From Lachnospiraceae bacterium (lineage in GTDB: Bacteria; Bacillota; Clostridia; Lachnospirales; Lachnospiraceae), in contig JAFLSZ010000001.1 in assembly GCA_022510665.1 (NCBI GenBank), positions 1 through 64,000 on the forward strand: a stretch of DNA of 64,000 nucleotides, in the 5' to 3' direction. A program made the position numbers and the translations under genes. Under the pieces are notes generated by a model, which worked only from the letters and a program-made list of their open reading frames with translations, was not told the origin of the DNA and did not search any database. Shown one piece after another: positions 7,929-17,716 of the stretch. Within the stretch, counting starts at the first letter, position 1. The number at the start of each line of letters is the position of its first letter.

Positions 7929-10274
7929 ATGAAACGTCTTTTTTATTCCGGAATTACAAAAGTATGGCTGGCAGTTCTTCTGCTGTTTTCTTCTATTTCC
8001 GCCGTTTCTTACGGTTTTCTTGCCCTGCGCGCTCCCGTTCTCTACCGGAACACGGAGAACGTTTATTCCACAAAATGGTTTTCCGAACTGTTCTCCAAGT
8101 ATGTCGAGCGTACCGCAGTCTATGTGCGTTATCTGGAAGACGGCTATTCCCTGCACTCCACAACGCTTGACCCGCAGTTAGAACTGCTTTTAGAAGGGGA
8201 AACCGCCAAAACCGATTTGGAAAACGCCCTGAGAAACGTCTATGAGCCGAGCGAAACCGCATTTTATTACTACTACTCAAAACTCAACAAAGAACCGACG
8301 AACTACCAGTATTATGTAAAAAATACCGAAACCGGTACGGTCTATGCTTCCAAAGACTTTGAGCGGTATGCCTGCGAAAAAAGCGGAAGTCTGGACGCGT
8401 TCCTTTCCAATGGCATTATTTCCGAAAATCTTTACCTGATTTTAAATACACAAAACAACCGTACCATGACCGGCGGCGGAAACAACGATGTTTTAAACCG
8501 TTCTACCCTCCTTTGGTCCATGGACTTTTTACGTCGCCCTCTTTCCGACATGGCGGAAGATGTTTATTATAAGTATAACTATCAGACAGACATCTCCTAT
8601 TCGAACAAAGACAGTGCGGAAATGAGTGAGACGGACTATCTTCATTCCGTTTCCGACCAGACTTACTTAGATAAGAACGACATTACCGTAAATGAATCTG
8701 TCAAAAATTCGCCAGCCGGAACCGTCGCTCCGGCCAGCCCGCCGAAACATTCTTATCTTTTGTACGCATTCATCGCGGACGACATTGCCGAAGACGGCTT
8801 TTCCGCCCTGTCCGCAAATTTCAACAGGGCCAAGGAAGACTACCGGCATTGTCTTAAATATGCCATCCTTTTCACACTGACAACTATCTTTCTGTTTTTT
8901 TGCTGCCATGCGGTATCGGGCAGGCAAAAGGACGGAACCGAGATACGCCTGCACTTTTACGACCGGATTTTTACGGAATTTATTCTCGCGGCGCTTGCCG
9001 GCCTTTTTGCACTGCCGTTTCTCTTATTCAGTTTTCTGCAGCCGTTTTTCACGAAGTTTATTATAAATTACCCGCTCCATTCCGAATGGATTCCTGCCAT
9101 TCTGGGAGGCTTTGCCGTGTTCTTTATCCTCGCCGCCATTCTCTATTTCAGTTTGGTTCGCCGGATAAAAGCAGGAACCTTTTTTAGCAGTTCCCTTCTG
9201 GGACGGTTTATTCTTGCGCCGTTAAAATGGCTGTTTTCCTTGGTTTTTCTTAACTTAAAGGAATTCTTCACCTCGCTTCCGACGCTTTGGAAAACACTGT
9301 TACAGCTCTGCGCCGCCGCTTTATGGCTTTTGATTTCGATACTGTTTCTTTTTGACAGTTCTTTTTTCGGCGTACTGCTGCTCTTTTTCGGTGCCTGTTT
9401 CTGCGCCTTTTTGTGTCTGCGGAACGCTCTGGACCATACACGCATCATTCACAGCACGGAAGAAATGGCAGGCGGCAATCTTTCGGCGCGCATTTCGTTA
9501 AAATCCATGCTGCCGTCCAATAAACGCCTGTCGGAAGACATCAACCATATCTGTGACGGACTGCATTTCGCGGTAGAAGAACAAACAAAAAGTGAGCGTA
9601 TGAAAACCGAATTGATTACCAATGTATCCCATGATATCAAAACGCCGCTCACTTCTATTATCAACTATATTGAACTGATTAAAAACGAACTGCCGGACGA
9701 AGGCACGGTCGCGGAATATGCGGAGATTCTTTCCCAGAAATCGTGGCGGTTAAAAGCCTTAATTGACGATCTGGTAGAAGCCTCCAAAGCCTCCTCGGGC
9801 ACGATTAAACTGGAACCAATCCGCTTTAACGCCGTGGAACTGCTCCGGCAGGCAGTCGGTGAGTTCGAGGAACGCCTGACGGAACGCAACTTGAAAATCT
9901 GCATGACGCTTCCGGATACCCCGGTCAACGTCCTCGCGGACGGGGACTGCACCCACCGCATTATTGAAAACCTGCTCTCCAATGTCTGCAAATATGCCCT
10001 CTCCGGCACAAGGGTATTTATTACCCTTGACCTTCCGGAAGGCACGGGAGTGATGCTTCTGACAATTAAAAATACTTCCGCGGCGATTCTTTCCAAAACG
10101 CCGGAAGAACTGTTGATGCGTTTTTCCCGCGGAGACGAAGCGCGGTCCGACGAAAGCAGCGGCCTCGGTCTTTCCATTGCCGAAAGTCTTGCCAGTTTAC
10201 AGGGCGGCACGTTCTATGTAGAAACGGACGGAGACCTGTTTAAGGCAAAGCTGACGATTCCGCTGGCAAAATAG
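7929..10274 (+). CDS. Sensor histidine kinase, multi-TM
   Basis: ITNVSHDIKTPLTSIINYIEL H-box, DGDCTHRIIENLLSNVCKYA N-box, SSGLGLSIAESLA G-box. Confidence 0.93.
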   Translation: MKRLFYSGITKVWLAVLLLFSSISAVSYGFLALRAPVLYRNTENVYSTKWFSELFSKYVERTAVYVRYLEDGYSLHSTTLDPQLELLLEGETAKTDLENALRNVYEPSETAFYYYYSKLNKEPTNYQYYVKNTETGTVYASKDFERYACEKSGSLDAFLSNGIISENLYLILNTQNNRTMTGGGNNDVLNRSTLLWSMDFLRRPLSDMAEDVYYKYNYQTDISYSNKDSAEMSETDYLHSVSDQTYLDKNDITVNESVKNSPAGTVAPASPPKHSYLLYAFIADDIAEDGFSALSANFNRAKEDYRHCLKYAILFTLTTIFLFFCCHAVSGRQKDGTEIRLHFYDRIFTEFILAALAGLFALPFLLFSFLQPFFTKFIINYPLHSEWIPAILGGFAVFFILAAILYFSLVRRIKAGTFFSSSLLGRFILAPLKWLFSLVFLNLKEFFTSLPTLWKTLLQLCAAALWLLISILFLFDSSFFGVLLLFFGACFCAFLCLRNALDHTRIIHSTEEMAGGNLSARISLKSMLPSNKRLSEDINHICDGLHFAVEEQTKSERMKTELITNVSHDIKTPLTSIINYIELIKNELPDEGTVAEYAEILSQKSWRLKALIDDLVEASKASSGTIKLEPIRFNAVELLRQAVGEFEERLTERNLKICMTLPDTPVNVLADGDCTHRIIENLLSNVCKYALSGTRVFITLDLPEGTGVMLLTIKNTSAAILSKTPEELLMRFSRGDEARSDESSGLGLSIAESLASLQGGTFYVETDGDLFKAKLTIPLAK

Positions 10275-10301
10275 CCGCACATCCTGTCCGGAGGGCTTTT
10301 G

Positions 10302-10335
10302 TGTCATAGGAAATGCAATGCAATTTCCTATGACA
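10302..10335. repeat. Perfect 13-bp inverted repeat with 8-nt loop, nested in an outer GGCTTTT/AAAAGCC stem
   Basis: TGTCATAGGAAAT gcaatgca ATTTCCTATGACA. Confidence 0.9.
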
Positions 10336-10344
10336 TGGGCTAAA

Positions 10345-10379
10345 AGCCACACAAAATTTATGTTTAGTTCTTTGTGGCT
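10345..10379 (-). terminator. Terminator overlapping the potD 3' end
   Basis: Minus strand AGCCACAAA…TTTGTGTGGCT TTTAG. Confidence 0.5.
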
Positions 10380-11428
10380 TTCATTTCGTTCCACATTTCC
10401 ATATAAAGCTCCTCTACAGCGGTGCCTAAATACCGGAAAGCCTCACAACGGTTAAGCGTTTCTTCCGGTGGGAAAGCAATCGTGCTGTTTCTGATAGCTT
10501 CGTCTTCGATTAACTCACGAGCCGCTTTATTCGGCGTAGAGTATGTAATTTCCTCAAAGTTCATCAGTGCGATATCCTCACGGCACATAAAGTTAATCCA
10601 CTTTTCCGCGTTTTCCTTGTTTTTCGCGTTCTTAGGGATTACCCAGCCGTCAATCCATACGTTGGAACCTTCTTCCGGCACAACATAGACAAGATTCGCA
10701 TTTTCACGCTGCGTATAAATCGCCTCACCGGAATAAATAACGCCAAGCGCCGCTTCTTCTCCGATCATCTTGTTGCGCACTTCATCTACAAAATAACCCT
10801 GTACCAGCGGACGCTGTTTGATTAACAGCTGCTTTGCTTCTTCTAACTGAGACTTTTCCGCGGTGTTCATTGAATAACCGAGATACTTTAACGCGATTCC
10901 CATACCGTCGCGCACGCTGTCAATCATCAGGATATTCTGGGAATACTTCTCGTCAAAAATCGAGGACCAGCTGGTGATTTCCCCGTCTACCATCGTTTTA
11001 TTGTAAAGGATACCTACGGTTCCCCAGCAGTACGGCACCGCATACTTGTTGCCCGGGTCAAAATCTTCCGCGCTCTTTAAATACTCGGGATCAATATTTT
11101 TAATATTCGGAATATTGTCGTAGTTTAACTCGGCAAGCAGATTTTCCTGAATCATACGGCTTATCATGTAGTCGGACGGACAGACTACGTCATAATTTAC
11201 CTCCCCGATGTTGATAATCGGATACATATCCTCATTCTCGGTAAACTCGTCATATACCACCTCGATGTCGTACTCTTCCTCAAACATCTTGATTACAGCC
11301 TCGTCGATATACTCGCCCCAGTTGAAAACAACCACCTCGCCGTTCGCATACTCTCTTTTGCAGCCGCAAAACAGTGTTACCGCTCCTATCAGCGCCGCCA
11401 TTAACAACCACTTTTTCATTCCTCTCAT
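10364..11428 (-). CDS. potD: Spermidine/putrescine ABC transporter substrate-binding lipoprotein
   Basis: Lipobox FCGC; VVVFNWGEYIDEAV, YDVVCPSDYMISRM; operon with potABC. Confidence 0.92.
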   Translation of the reverse strand: MRGMKKWLLMAALIGAVTLFCGCKREYANGEVVVFNWGEYIDEAVIKMFEEEYDIEVVYDEFTENEDMYPIINIGEVNYDVVCPSDYMISRMIQENLLAELNYDNIPNIKNIDPEYLKSAEDFDPGNKYAVPYCWGTVGILYNKTMVDGEITSWSSIFDEKYSQNILMIDSVRDGMGIALKYLGYSMNTAEKSQLEEAKQLLIKQRPLVQGYFVDEVRNKMIGEEAALGVIYSGEAIYTQRENANLVYVVPEEGSNVWIDGWVIPKNAKNKENAEKWINFMCREDIALMNFEEITYSTPNKAARELIEDEAIRNSTIAFPPEETLNRCEAFRYLGTAVEELYMEMWNEMKATKN

Positions 11429-11480
11429 TCCTTTGTTTCCTCCTTTAAAATACTTTATCTGTCTCTATAATCAAATATGA

Positions 11481-12275
11481 CTACCTTTGTCTTTCCGCAG
11501 CTTTCTTTGCGGCCTTCGCCTTAGTGCGGTTTACCGCAATCAGCAGAACCAGTACCGCCGTAAACATCACGGTGGAAAGCGCATAAATTTCCGGTTCGAT
11601 TCCGCGTCTGGTTTCGGCGTAAATTACCGTAGACAGCGTATTAACCCTTGCGTTTTTGGTAAAGTGGGTGATGACAAAATCATCTAACGCTAAGGTAAAC
11701 GCCAGCATAAATCCGGATAAAACACCCGGAAAAATATCCGGCAGCACAATTCTGAAAAATGCCGCCAGCGGCGGAGCGCCTAAGTCCAACGCCGCCTCAT
11801 AAGTGCTTTTACTCGTCTGACGCAGCTTTGGCAATACGCTTAAAATCACATACGGCATATGGGCCGCCGTCAGCGCGAGCAAAACGCTGGTAAATCCAAG
11901 CGAAAAACTAACCGCAAAATAAAGAAGCATCAATGAAATACCGGTTACGATTTCGGAGTTGAGCAGCGGAATATTGGTAATACTCATCATAACCGCTTTC
12001 GGCAGCTTTTTCATCCGGTTTATCGCAACCGCCGCAAGCGTACCGAGCAGAGCCGCAAGCAGTGCGGACGCGAGTGCCAGCAAAAGCGTCGTCCACAGCG
12101 CGTTCAATATCTTGTCGTTTTCTAACATCTTTTGATACCACTTTAACGTGAATCCGCCCCACTTCGCACGGGATTTCGACGAATTAAACGAAAGCACCGC
12201 CAATACCAGAATCGGCGCGTACAAAAATACAATGACAAGCCCGATATAGCCTTTTTGAATTATACGTTTTACCAT
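11481..12275 (-). CDS. potC: Spermidine/putrescine ABC transporter permease
   Basis: Binding-protein-dependent permease EAALDLGAPPLAAFFRIVLP; operon context. Confidence 0.92.
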   Translation of the reverse strand: MVKRIIQKGYIGLVIVFLYAPILVLAVLSFNSSKSRAKWGGFTLKWYQKMLENDKILNALWTTLLLALASALLAALLGTLAAVAINRMKKLPKAVMMSITNIPLLNSEIVTGISLMLLYFAVSFSLGFTSVLLALTAAHMPYVILSVLPKLRQTSKSTYEAALDLGAPPLAAFFRIVLPDIFPGVLSGFMLAFTLALDDFVITHFTKNARVNTLSTVIYAETRRGIEPEIYALSTVMFTAVLVLLIAVNRTKAKAAKKAAERQR

Positions 12276-13126
12276 ACGCCCGTTCCCTCCGCGTCTTTAT
12301 CATATTTCTGCACGATTGCCATGCAGATAAAAATAAATACCATCAGAACCAAAGACAGGCCGCAGCCGGCATTCCAGTCATTTGCCATCTTAAACTTCTG
12401 CTCTATCACTTTTCCGATTAAAAGCACCTTGCCGCCGCCCAAAATATCCGAAATAACGAACGTCGTCAAAGACGGCACGAATACCATCGTCAGACCGCTG
12501 ACGATGCCCGGCTTGGAAAGCGGTATAATGACGCGGAACAAAATCTGAATGTAATTGGCCCCAAGGTCCGACGCCGCCTGAATAACGTCGTCGCTGATTT
12601 TGGAAAGCACGTTATAAATCGGTATAATCATAAACGGAAGAAAATCGTATACCATTCCCAGTACAATGGCCGCCGGCGTGTTGATAATATTTAACTTAGG
12701 AAGTCCCACCGCGCCAAGAAACATATTAATAACTCCGTTTTTCTCTAAAATATTCTGCCAGGCAATCGTGCGAAGCAGGAAATTCATCCACATCGGCAGC
12801 ATAAACAAAAGAATGACAAATCCGTTGCTCTTTAAGCGGAGCGCCCGCAGCGCGAGCGCCAGCGGATACGCAATCAGCAGACACAACAGGGTACTGATGA
12901 CGGAAAGCTGTATTGACAAAACCAGAGTGGAACGGTTGGTCGGAGCCCAAATCAGTTTCAGGTTTTCCAACGTAAATCCATCGCCGTTACGGCTCGTCAT
13001 ACCATAGTAGACAATCATAATAAGCGGCAGCACAATAAATCCTATGCTCCACAGTACATACGGCGTAGACAAAAGGTACTGCATTCTTCTCTTGTGTGTA
13101 GCCAGACGGCCCTTTTCTTTACTCAT
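12269..13126 (-). CDS. potB: Spermidine/putrescine ABC transporter permease
   Basis: [25 protein letters not shown] motif; operon context. Confidence 0.92.
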   Translation of the reverse strand: MSKEKGRLATHKRRMQYLLSTPYVLWSIGFIVLPLIMIVYYGMTSRNGDGFTLENLKLIWAPTNRSTLVLSIQLSVISTLLCLLIAYPLALALRALRLKSNGFVILLFMLPMWMNFLLRTIAWQNILEKNGVINMFLGAVGLPKLNIINTPAAIVLGMVYDFLPFMIIPIYNVLSKISDDVIQAASDLGANYIQILFRVIIPLSKPGIVSGLTMVFVPSLTTFVISDILGGGKVLLIGKVIEQKFKMANDWNAGCGLSLVLMVFIFICMAIVQKYDKDAEGTGVW

Positions 13127-14198
13127 TGACTCCTACCGCCTCCTCATCTTCCGACTCCGGTTTATTCATAATCTGAATATCGAACGGGTCTACTTTGATT
13201 CCGACCTGCTTTCCTACCGGCGAAAGGTCCGTGCTGTGTACCAGCCACGAAAACCCGTTTGCCATAACTTCCATTTCGTAATGCACTCCCTTAAAAATCA
13301 GCGAAGTCACCACTCCCTGAATCGTCCCCTCTTCCGGCTCTACTAAGTCCACATCTTCCGGGCGGATTACAACGTCTACCGGACACTGGCTGCCGAAGCC
13401 TTCATCCACACAGGCAAACTTCGCACCGAGAATTTCCACCAGACGGTCTTCTAACATCGTCGCTCCGATAATATTGCTCTCGCCGATAAAGTCCGCCACA
13501 AACGCGTTCTTAGGCTCATTGTAGATATCTTCCGGCGAGCCGATCTGCTGAATATACCCCTGATTCATTACCACAATCGTATCCGACATAGTCAGGGCTT
13601 CTTCCTGATCATGGGTAACATAAACGAATGTAATTCCCAGCTCATTCTTTAAACGGATTAACTCATACTGCATATCCTGCCGCAGCTTTAAATCCAGCGC
13701 GCCAAGCGGCTCGTCAAGCAGCAAAACCTTAGGTTCGTTTACGATGGCGCGCGCGATGGCAATTCGCTGCTGCTGTCCGCCGGAAAGAGAATCCGGCATA
13801 CGGTTTTCGTAGCCGTCCAGATTCACTAACTTTAACGCGTAGGCAATTTTATCCTGAATATATGCTTTGCTCTTTTTCTTGATTTTCAGACCGAAAGCAA
13901 TGTTTTCCGCAATCGTCATATGAGTAAACAGCGCATACTTTTGAAACACCGTATTTAACTGGCGCTTGTTTGGCGGAAGGTTCGTAATGTCCTGCCCGTC
14001 AAAAATCACACGTCCCACATCCGGCGTTTCAAAGCCGCCGATAATACGCAGAGTCGTTGTCTTTCCGCAGCCGGACGGCCCAAGTATCGTTAAAAACTCA
14101 TTCTCCCTGATATAAAGATTCAGTTCATCCAATACTATCTGTCCGTCATACTTCTTCGTAATATTCTCAAGATTAATCAATTTATTATCCTGTGCCAT
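13119..14198 (-). CDS. potA: Spermidine/putrescine ABC transporter ATP-binding protein
   Basis: [29 protein letters not shown]-terminal TOBE-like domain. Confidence 0.94.
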   Translation of the reverse strand: MAQDNKLINLENITKKYDGQIVLDELNLYIRENEFLTILGPSGCGKTTTLRIIGGFETPDVGRVIFDGQDITNLPPNKRQLNTVFQKYALFTHMTIAENIAFGLKIKKKSKAYIQDKIAYALKLVNLDGYENRMPDSLSGGQQQRIAIARAIVNEPKVLLLDEPLGALDLKLRQDMQYELIRLKNELGITFVYVTHDQEEALTMSDTIVVMNQGYIQQIGSPEDIYNEPKNAFVADFIGESNIIGATMLEDRLVEILGAKFACVDEGFGSQCPVDVVIRPEDVDLVEPEEGTIQGVVTSLIFKGVHYEMEVMANGFSWLVHSTDLSPVGKQVGIKVDPFDIQIMNKPESEDEEAVGVNE

Positions 14199-14268
14199 AA
14201 TACTCCTTTCTCCTTCGCAGCCGCTCCTGACAGCCCTGTCGTAACGTGTCCCCTATCTTAAAACCATC

Positions 14269-14808
14269 TTAAAAACTCGGAGGCGTCGATATCCAAAGCA
14301 GCACCGCCCCCTGTTTTCCCGCCGCCTTGACGTAATGTGTCTTATTGGGCAGAAAATAAAACGACTCGCCCTTTTTTGCCTTAAACTTTTTATTCCCGAT
14401 ATATAGTTCAATACTTCCGCTCAGGATGTAACCGAATTCTTCGCCTTCGTGGGGATTGTCCGGGTAAGTCTCACCTTCCGGTTCAAGCGTCAGCAGAATC
14501 GGCTCCATCATATTTTTCTGTGCATTTGGAATAATCCACTCAATACGGTTACGAAGCTCGGCGTCCTCTTTCTCAAAGTAGTCGCTCTTTTTAAACACAA
14601 CCTGCTCGGCCGCCGTACCGCTGAAAAACTCTTCCAAATCCGTTCCGAGACACTGCAAAATATCCACAAGCGTCGCAATGGAAGGCGATGTCAAATCCCT
14701 CTCCAGCTGCGAAATAAAGCCTTTGGAAAGCTCCGCCCTATCGGCAAGTTCCTCCTGTGTCAGGCCTTTCTGCATACGGAGTTCTTTAAGTTTTGTCCCG
14801 ATTTTCAA
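14269..14808 (-). CDS. XRE-family regulator with C-terminal cupin domain (PuuR-like)
   Basis: HTH LRMQKGLTQEELADRAELSKGFISQLER; cupin PHEGEEFGYILSGSIELYIG. Confidence 0.9.
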   Translation of the reverse strand: MKIGTKLKELRMQKGLTQEELADRAELSKGFISQLERDLTSPSIATLVDILQCLGTDLEEFFSGTAAEQVVFKKSDYFEKEDAELRNRIEWIIPNAQKNMMEPILLTLEPEGETYPDNPHEGEEFGYILSGSIELYIGNKKFKAKKGESFYFLPNKTHYVKAAGKQGAVLLWISTPPSF

Positions 14809-14872
14809 CCAAAGCGCCTCCCCTCTGTCCTTTTAATTGCCTTTTCCTCAGTAAAGTAAAAATAAACTCAAA

Positions 14873-14889
14873 GTTTAGTAACGCTAAAC
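14873..14889. promoter_or_regulatory. Candidate operator for the XRE-cupin regulator at the pot promoter
   Basis: Perfect dyad GTTTAG-TAACG-CTAAAC just downstream of the -10 box. Confidence 0.6.
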
Positions 14890-14896
14890 AGCTTCT

Positions 14897-14924
14897 ATTA
14901 TACTCTCCCTTCGGGAAATGTCAA
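14897..14924 (-). promoter_or_regulatory. Sigma-A-type promoter for the XRE-potABCD operon
   Basis: Minus strand TTGACA (14919-14924) - 16 bp - TATAAT (14897-14902). Confidence 0.75.
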
Positions 14925-15118
14925 TAGTATTTTCCGTTTTCCTGCCGAAGAACGTAAATTTTTATTTCCCTCAAGTTTCCGCATTTTTTATGCTTTTTTA
15001 TATTCCGTGGATTGCACGCTATCTACGGAACTTTTTAAAACGGTTAAAAAAAATGCGAAAACTCGAGTCATTCCCTTATTGACAAGAAAGCGGGATAATG
15101 GTAAGATAGTTACGTCGG

Positions 15119-15189
<71 letters not shown>

Positions 15190-15289
15190 CTTTTTCTTTG
15201 TTTAAAACCTTATTTGAACTAACGAAATCAAACTACGATAAAATAATTCCGCGGACGGCGCTGCCGTTTTCGGGCGGAGAAGGAGTAAT

Positions 15290-16294
15290 ATGGCTGAAGA
15301 AAAGAAAATATTGTTCAGTGGAATGCAGGCAACCGGTAATTTAACGCTCGGGAACTATCTCGGCGCTTTAAAAAATTGGGTTTCACTAAATGAAGATTAT
15401 GAGTGTTATTATTGCGTGGTAGACGAACATTCCATCACCGTAAGACAGGATCCGGCGGAGTTAAGACAGCGTGCGCGCGCCCTGTTGATTCTTTACATTG
15501 CAGCAGGATTGGACCCGGAGAAAAACTGCATCTATTATCAGTCCCATGTGTCCGGCCACGCGGAGCTTGCATGGATTTTAAATTGCTACACATATATGGG
15601 TGAGCTGCAGCGCATGACCCAGTTTAAGGATAAGTCCGCAAAACACGCGGAAAATATTAACGCGGGATTGTTTACCTATCCGGTGCTGATGGCGGCTGAT
15701 ATCCTTTTGTTTCAGGCGGATGTCGTTCCGGTAGGCGTTGACCAGATGCAGCATCTGGAACTGACCAGAGATATCGCGCAGCGTTTCAACGGCATCTACG
15801 GCGACGTATTTAAGATTCCGGAAGCCTATATCGGAAAAGTCGGCGCAAATATAAAAAGTCTGCAAAATCCGACAAAGAAAATGTCAAAATCGGACGAAAA
15901 TCCGAATGCCAGCATCTATCTGATGGATGATACGGATACGATTATTCGGAAATTCAAACGCGCCGTAACCGATTCCGAAAGCGAGGTAAGGTATTCTCCT
16001 GACAAACCGGGTATCAGCAACTTAATCGACATTTACCGTGCCGCTACCGGAAAAACCGTTGAAGAAGTAGAAAAAGAATTTGACGGCAAGGGCTACGGCG
16101 ACTTTAAACTTGCCGTGGGAGAAGCGGCGGCGAATCTTTTAAAGCCGCTCCAACAGCGCGTAGCCGAACTTTCCAAAGATAAAGCTTACATCGACGGTGT
16201 AATTAAAAACAATGCGGAACGCGCGAACTATACGGCTTCTAAGACGCTGCGCAAGGTACAGAAAAAAATCGGTTTCCCGGAACGCATCCGGTAA
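15290..16294 (+). CDS. trpS: Tryptophanyl-tRNA synthetase
   Basis: FSGMQATGNLTLGNYLGAL (HIGH-like) and KKMSKSDEN (KMSKS). Confidence 0.96.
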   Translation: MAEEKKILFSGMQATGNLTLGNYLGALKNWVSLNEDYECYYCVVDEHSITVRQDPAELRQRARALLILYIAAGLDPEKNCIYYQSHVSGHAELAWILNCYTYMGELQRMTQFKDKSAKHAENINAGLFTYPVLMAADILLFQADVVPVGVDQMQHLELTRDIAQRFNGIYGDVFKIPEAYIGKVGANIKSLQNPTKKMSKSDENPNASIYLMDDTDTIIRKFKRAVTDSESEVRYSPDKPGISNLIDIYRAATGKTVEEVEKEFDGKGYGDFKLAVGEAAANLLKPLQQRVAELSKDKAYIDGVIKNNAERANYTASKTLRKVQKKIGFPERIR

Positions 16295-16321
16295 AAGCAA
16301 TTATGTAACAGAGGCTCTTTT

Positions 16322-16558
16322 TTACTCCTCAAATTCCACGGTTACATAATACCCTCTGCTGTTCTCCTCTATGTCTTTTACCGTTCCGGAAAGAGATGTC
16401 AGGCGTTCACGAAACGGAATGTTGCCTGACATCGCAACCGCCGGTTCGATTACATAATAGAAAACCGCGTTCGGGAGCGTGGACTCTCTGATTTCTACCA
16501 CGTCACCAATCTCCACAAGACCCGGACGCTCCATTTTAAACTGCATGGTTCTTGACAT
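16322..16558 (-). CDS. Conserved-looking small hypothetical protein
   Basis: RBS GGAGGGG upstream of ATG 16558; compact location before recO. Confidence 0.55.
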   Translation of the reverse strand: MSRTMQFKMERPGLVEIGDVVEIRESTLPNAVFYYVIEPAVAMSGNIPFRERLTSLSGTVKDIEENSRGYYVTVEFEE

Positions 16559-16602
16559 AACACCCCTCCAAAATTCTCCGCAAACAGCATACATAATCTC
16601 TA

Positions 16603-17391
16603 TCAGAGTTCCTCCAACAGCTCCAGACTGTGAAATTTCCGTTCAATATGTACCGCCAGAAACTGTTTTAATATTTTCTTTAACTGCCGCAATACATCCT
16701 CCGTCACGGTAAAGGTGTACAGGCTTTCAATCGGCGTAGACAGAATATACTGCATCGTATACAGGGTGGACGCCGCTGCCGGAAGCAGTTCATCCGTACG
16801 GCCCGGGACGCCTCCCCCGTCTTCCGGCACAGGCTCCGTCCAAAGCGCCTGTGCGCAGGTCTTGCAGATACAGCCGCCGCCTTTTGCGGCAAACCATACC
16901 AAGTCTTCTTTTTTCCGACATTTTATACATTCAAACACCTGCGGCGAAACGCCTTCTATCGAAAGCATTTTTAACTCAAACACGGCCCGTACCAGTTCCA
17001 CGCCGATAGAAGGCTTTAAAAGCGCGCCGAGCGAGCGGTATAATACTTTTAGCTCTTCTTTCGCCGGAAGTCCTTCTCTTGTGACCGCCTCCGCAAATTC
17101 ACAAAAGTATACGCCGTAATATACGGTCGTCAAATCGTTCCGCAGCTCCGCGAAATAATTTTCCACTTCCGCGTTTTGCAGCGTATAAGAACTTCTCCCT
17201 TCATACAGGGTAAACTTTCCGAATACAAAGGGCTGGCTGCATCCGAGCAGCGCCGCCGTCGGGCGGCGCACTCCTTTTGCAAACGCGGCGAGCTTTCCTT
17301 TTTCTTTTGTCAAAAGCACTACTCTCCGGTCATATTCCCCGATTGGCTGTGCCGACAATATCATTCCCGTCACCGTAATACTTTCCGTCAT
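16603..17391 (-). CDS. recO: DNA repair protein RecO
   Basis: OB-fold N-terminus [37 protein letters not shown]; Cys-rich zinc finger CIKCRKK…CKTC; near era. Confidence 0.9.
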   Translation of the reverse strand: MTESITVTGMILSAQPIGEYDRRVVLLTKEKGKLAAFAKGVRRPTAALLGCSQPFVFGKFTLYEGRSSYTLQNAEVENYFAELRNDLTTVYYGVYFCEFAEAVTREGLPAKEELKVLYRSLGALLKPSIGVELVRAVFELKMLSIEGVSPQVFECIKCRKKEDLVWFAAKGGGCICKTCAQALWTEPVPEDGGGVPGRTDELLPAAASTLYTMQYILSTPIESLYTFTVTEDVLRQLKKILKQFLAVHIERKFHSLELLEEL

Positions 17392-17509
17392 AGGGCTCCC
17401 CCTGCATTGTCTGTTCCTGTCTGCTGCGCTGTTCTACCGCCTCACGGTAGGATAAGTAATCTGTTATGCTTCCTGTTGTCGTAAAACGTACCCAATATTC
17501 TTCTTCCAT
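17330..17509 (-). CDS. YqzL-like small protein (59 aa), not in the supplied ORF track
   Basis: Minus-strand [63 protein letters not shown]-x-x-F-x-x-T-G-x-x-x-x-Y-L resembles B. subtilis YqzL, which also lies between era and recO. Confidence 0.6.
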   Translation of the reverse strand: MEEEYWVRFTTTGSITDYLSYREAVEQRSRQEQTMQGEPYDGKYYGDGNDIVGTANRGI

Positions 17510-17716
17510 TTTTTTACCCCCGTATTTTCGGTTCTGCCTTGACCTTTCCCTCGGTCCGTTACACGCCGCGGCATAAGAAAAACCTATGCCGCCTCTGTAC
17601 TGTTAGCATCCCCGAATCTTTGCAAAATACGCTGATAAAAATATCCTATGCCTGGGGAAAAAATTGGGGCTTGACACGCGCTTTATCACGCAGACAATCC
17701 GTGCTGCATATTTCTT

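Noticed and set aside
9665-10210. 181-aa minus-strand ORF inside the histidine kinase
   Set aside because: Entirely antisense to conserved HK motifs; Ser/Arg-rich mirror frame.
15190-15289. Possible T-box leader before trpS
   Set aside because: The region is only about 100 bp after the tRNA-Gly gene and lacks an AGGGTGG-type antiterminator sequence; no T-box seen.
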